From: Defluviimonas aquaemixtae
GTDB lineage: Bacteria > Pseudomonadota > Alphaproteobacteria > Rhodobacterales > Rhodobacteraceae
DNA: 64,000 nt
Direction: 5' to 3'
Assembly: GCF_900302475.1 (NCBI RefSeq)
Contig: NZ_OMOQ01000001.1
Coordinates: forward strand, 310,001-374,000
Under the pieces are notes generated by a model. The model ran no database searches and was not told the origin of the DNA. It was given only the letters and a program-made list of their open reading frames with translations. Positions 62,461 through 64,000 of the stretch are shown piece by piece. Positions within the stretch are counted from its first letter, which is position 1. Every line of letters starts with the position of its first letter. The position numbers and the translations under genes are program-made.

Positions 62461-64000
62461 ATGGTGAAGCTCGTCCTGTCGATGACGCGCGCGCAAAAGC
62501 GACTTGTGCTTCTGTTTTTTGACATCGGTTTCGTACCCGTCGCCTTCCTCGCTGCCTCGGTCATCCAGTACAGCACGATCACACCCATCCGTTTTGTCAC
62601 GGCAAACTGGCCGTTGGTGCCGCTTCTGATGGTCGCGAGTTTTGCGCTGTCGTTCCCGCTCAGGACAGCGGAAGTGCGGCTCAAGTACTACGACATGGCG
62701 GCGGCACAGAAGACGGCGCTGTTTGCCGCGATCCTTGGCGCGATAAGTGCTGCTCTGGCCACGATCGGCGCGCTTGGCGCACCGGCCGGGTTCCACGTCA
62801 TCTTCGGCCTCGTATTCTTTGCGCTGTGCGCAGGCAGCCGGATCTGCCTGCTGCATTTGCTGCTTGCCATCTACCGGCAAAGCGCGGAGATTTCGCGCGT
62901 TCTGATCTATGGCGCGGGCAGGACGGGGATGGCGCTAGCCGCCGCGCTGCGCAGCCGCACCGATATCCTGCCAATTGCCTTCGTCGACGACAATGCGACG
63001 CTCCGCGGCCTGATCGTCGCGGGACTGCCGGTCTACTCGGGCGCCCATGTCGAACGTATCCTTGCCCACCACCGGATCGACCGGGTGATCCTCGCGATGC
63101 CGTCACTGTCGATTCACAAGCAGAACCTTCTGTCCAGCCGGATGGCCAAGCTCGGGCTTGAAGTGCAGACGATGCCGGCCTTTGCCCAACTCATCGGTGA
63201 AGACAACATGGTCGACAAACTCATGCCAGCGGGCCCGAGCGCGCTTCTGAGCCGGGCCGGCCTGCATGACGAGATCAATTGCGGCTGCGACGCCTATCGC
63301 GACGCGAACGTCATGATCACGGGTGCCGGCGGGTCGATCGGGCTCGAACTGTGCCGCCAGGTCATCGCCTGCCGCCCGGCCCGGGTCGTGCTGTTCGAAC
63401 TGAGCGAGGTCGCACTCTACAACGCCGAAATGGAGATGCGGCTTCTGACCGAGGGTCTGGATATCCGCATCGTGCCGGTCCTTGGCTCGGTCGGCGACGG
63501 GCCGCTCGTAGAGCGTGTGCTGACCGATCACCGGATCGACGTCGTTCTGCACGCGGCCGCCTACAAGCATGTGCCGCTCGTCGAGGCCAACGCGCGTGCC
63601 GGAATCGCGAACAACGCTCTTGCAACGGCGGCCCTCGCCCAGAAGGTGCGGGCGTGCGGCGTGGGCCGTTTCGTCCTCGTCTCGTCCGACAAGGCCGTCC
63701 GTCCGGCGAGCGTGATGGGCGCGACAAAGCGCATCGCCGAATTGGTTGTGCAGGGGCAGGCTGCGCAGAGCACCAGCACCGTCTTTTCGATCGTGCGCTT
63801 CGGCAACGTGCTTGGCTCTTCGGGGTCGGTCATCCCGCTCTTCCAAGAGCAGATCGCCGCCGGAGGCCCGGTTACGCTGACCGACGAGGCGGTCACGCGC
63901 TACTTCATGACAATCCAGGAAGCGGCGCGGCTGGTGCTGATCGCGGGCAGCCTCGCCGAGGGCGGCGAGGTCTTCGTTCTCGACATGGGGGCGCCCCTTG
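62461..64000 (+). CDS. CapD/WbpM-like membrane NDP-sugar dehydratase (3' truncated by the window)
   Basis: It starts at ATG 62461, with GAGGTGG upstream, and runs off the right edge still open (513 codons). About 10-130 has four membrane helices. Next comes a Rossmann-like domain (VLIYGAGRTGMALAAALRSR), then the main SDR domain from about 277 (NVMITGAGGSIGLELCRQ), with SSDKAVRPASVMGATKRIAE. In WbpM/FlaA1-type enzymes the Tyr of YxxxK is replaced by Met, as here (M-G-A-T-K). The reaction is 4,6-dehydration (with or without 5-epimerisation) of UDP-GlcNAc, for capsule, O-antigen or exopolysaccharide. Confidence 0.9.
   Translation, partial: MVKLVLSMTRAQKRLVLLFFDIGFVPVAFLAASVIQYSTITPIRFVTANWPLVPLLMVASFALSFPLRTAEVRLKYYDMAAAQKTALFAAILGAISAALATIGALGAPAGFHVIFGLVFFALCAGSRICLLHLLLAIYRQSAEISRVLIYGAGRTGMALAAALRSRTDILPIAFVDDNATLRGLIVAGLPVYSGAHVERILAHHRIDRVILAMPSLSIHKQNLLSSRMAKLGLEVQTMPAFAQLIGEDNMVDKLMPAGPSALLSRAGLHDEINCGCDAYRDANVMITGAGGSIGLELCRQVIACRPARVVLFELSEVALYNAEMEMRLLTEGLDIRIVPVLGSVGDGPLVERVLTDHRIDVVLHAAAYKHVPLVEANARAGIANNALATAALAQKVRACGVGRFVLVSSDKAVRPASVMGATKRIAELVVQGQAAQSTSTVFSIVRFGNVLGSSGSVIPLFQEQIAAGGPVTLTDEAVTRYFMTIQEAARLVLIAGSLAEGGEVFVLDMGAPL

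Overview
The window is 64 kb of GC-rich DNA coded densely on both strands, with many 4-8 bp start/stop overlaps. It looks like chromosome of an alphaproteobacterium, most likely order Rhodobacterales. The grounds are a class I lysyl-tRNA synthetase, the acs-adk-DUF4212-symporter order, paired YcjX/YcjF-type genes, a short DUF1127 protein, and the overall codon style. This placement is inference; there is no rRNA here to confirm it. I found no tRNA, CRISPR array, intact insertion sequence or prophage.

Both ends belong to surface polysaccharide synthesis. The left end (1-11 kb) carries a flippase, a GT4 glycosyltransferase, a minus-strand operon (NDP-sugar epimerase, GT39-like membrane glycosyltransferase, GMC flavoprotein with a ferredoxin-like Cys motif), a UDP-sugar 6-dehydrogenase, and a UGM-like flavoprotein paired with a haem-membrane (MsrQ-like) protein. 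The right end (60.8-64 kb) carries a short-chain dehydrogenase, an initiating sugar transferase and a CapD/WbpM-like dehydratase that runs off the window.

From 11 to 17 kb lie small proteins (CBU_0592-like, DUF4342, DUF3309, and 35- and 57-residue ORFs), an orphan FucU, and a lower-GC patch. That patch holds a decayed REP-associated transposase, an inverted REP-like pair and a DUF3800 gene whose start codon sits inside a strong hairpin. From 15 to 35 kb come ettA, a ferric-reductase-like gene with a coupled micro-ORF, a P1B ATPase with an abnormal start, a DUF1344 protein, a MarR-GNAT regulator, nadD, dacB-like, dadA, TerB, lysK, CHAD, DUF4864, a large beta-helix protein, a hybrid histidine kinase with a degenerate ATPase domain, and a HugZ-like protein.

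From 35.9 to 45.6 kb is an acetate-use locus on one strand: acs, adk, DUF4212, Na+:solute symporter, a cNMP/CBS/DUF294 protein, a membrane protein, a stand-alone receiver, and a fusion of a kinase-like sensor lacking its His with a DEDDh exonuclease. adk contains a perfect 21-bp inverted repeat. From 45.6 to 60.7 kb lie truA, ycjX/ycjF-like genes split by an AT-rich segment, DUF2339, a group III truncated haemoglobin, ileS, DUF1127, LysR, an O6-alkylguanine methyltransferase, an orphan substrate-binding protein, a universal stress protein and ilvE.

The best candidates for something unusual are the acetate locus with its kinase-exonuclease fusion, the adk palindrome, the DUF3800 start hairpin, the Cys-motif GMC protein, and several small coupled ORFs.
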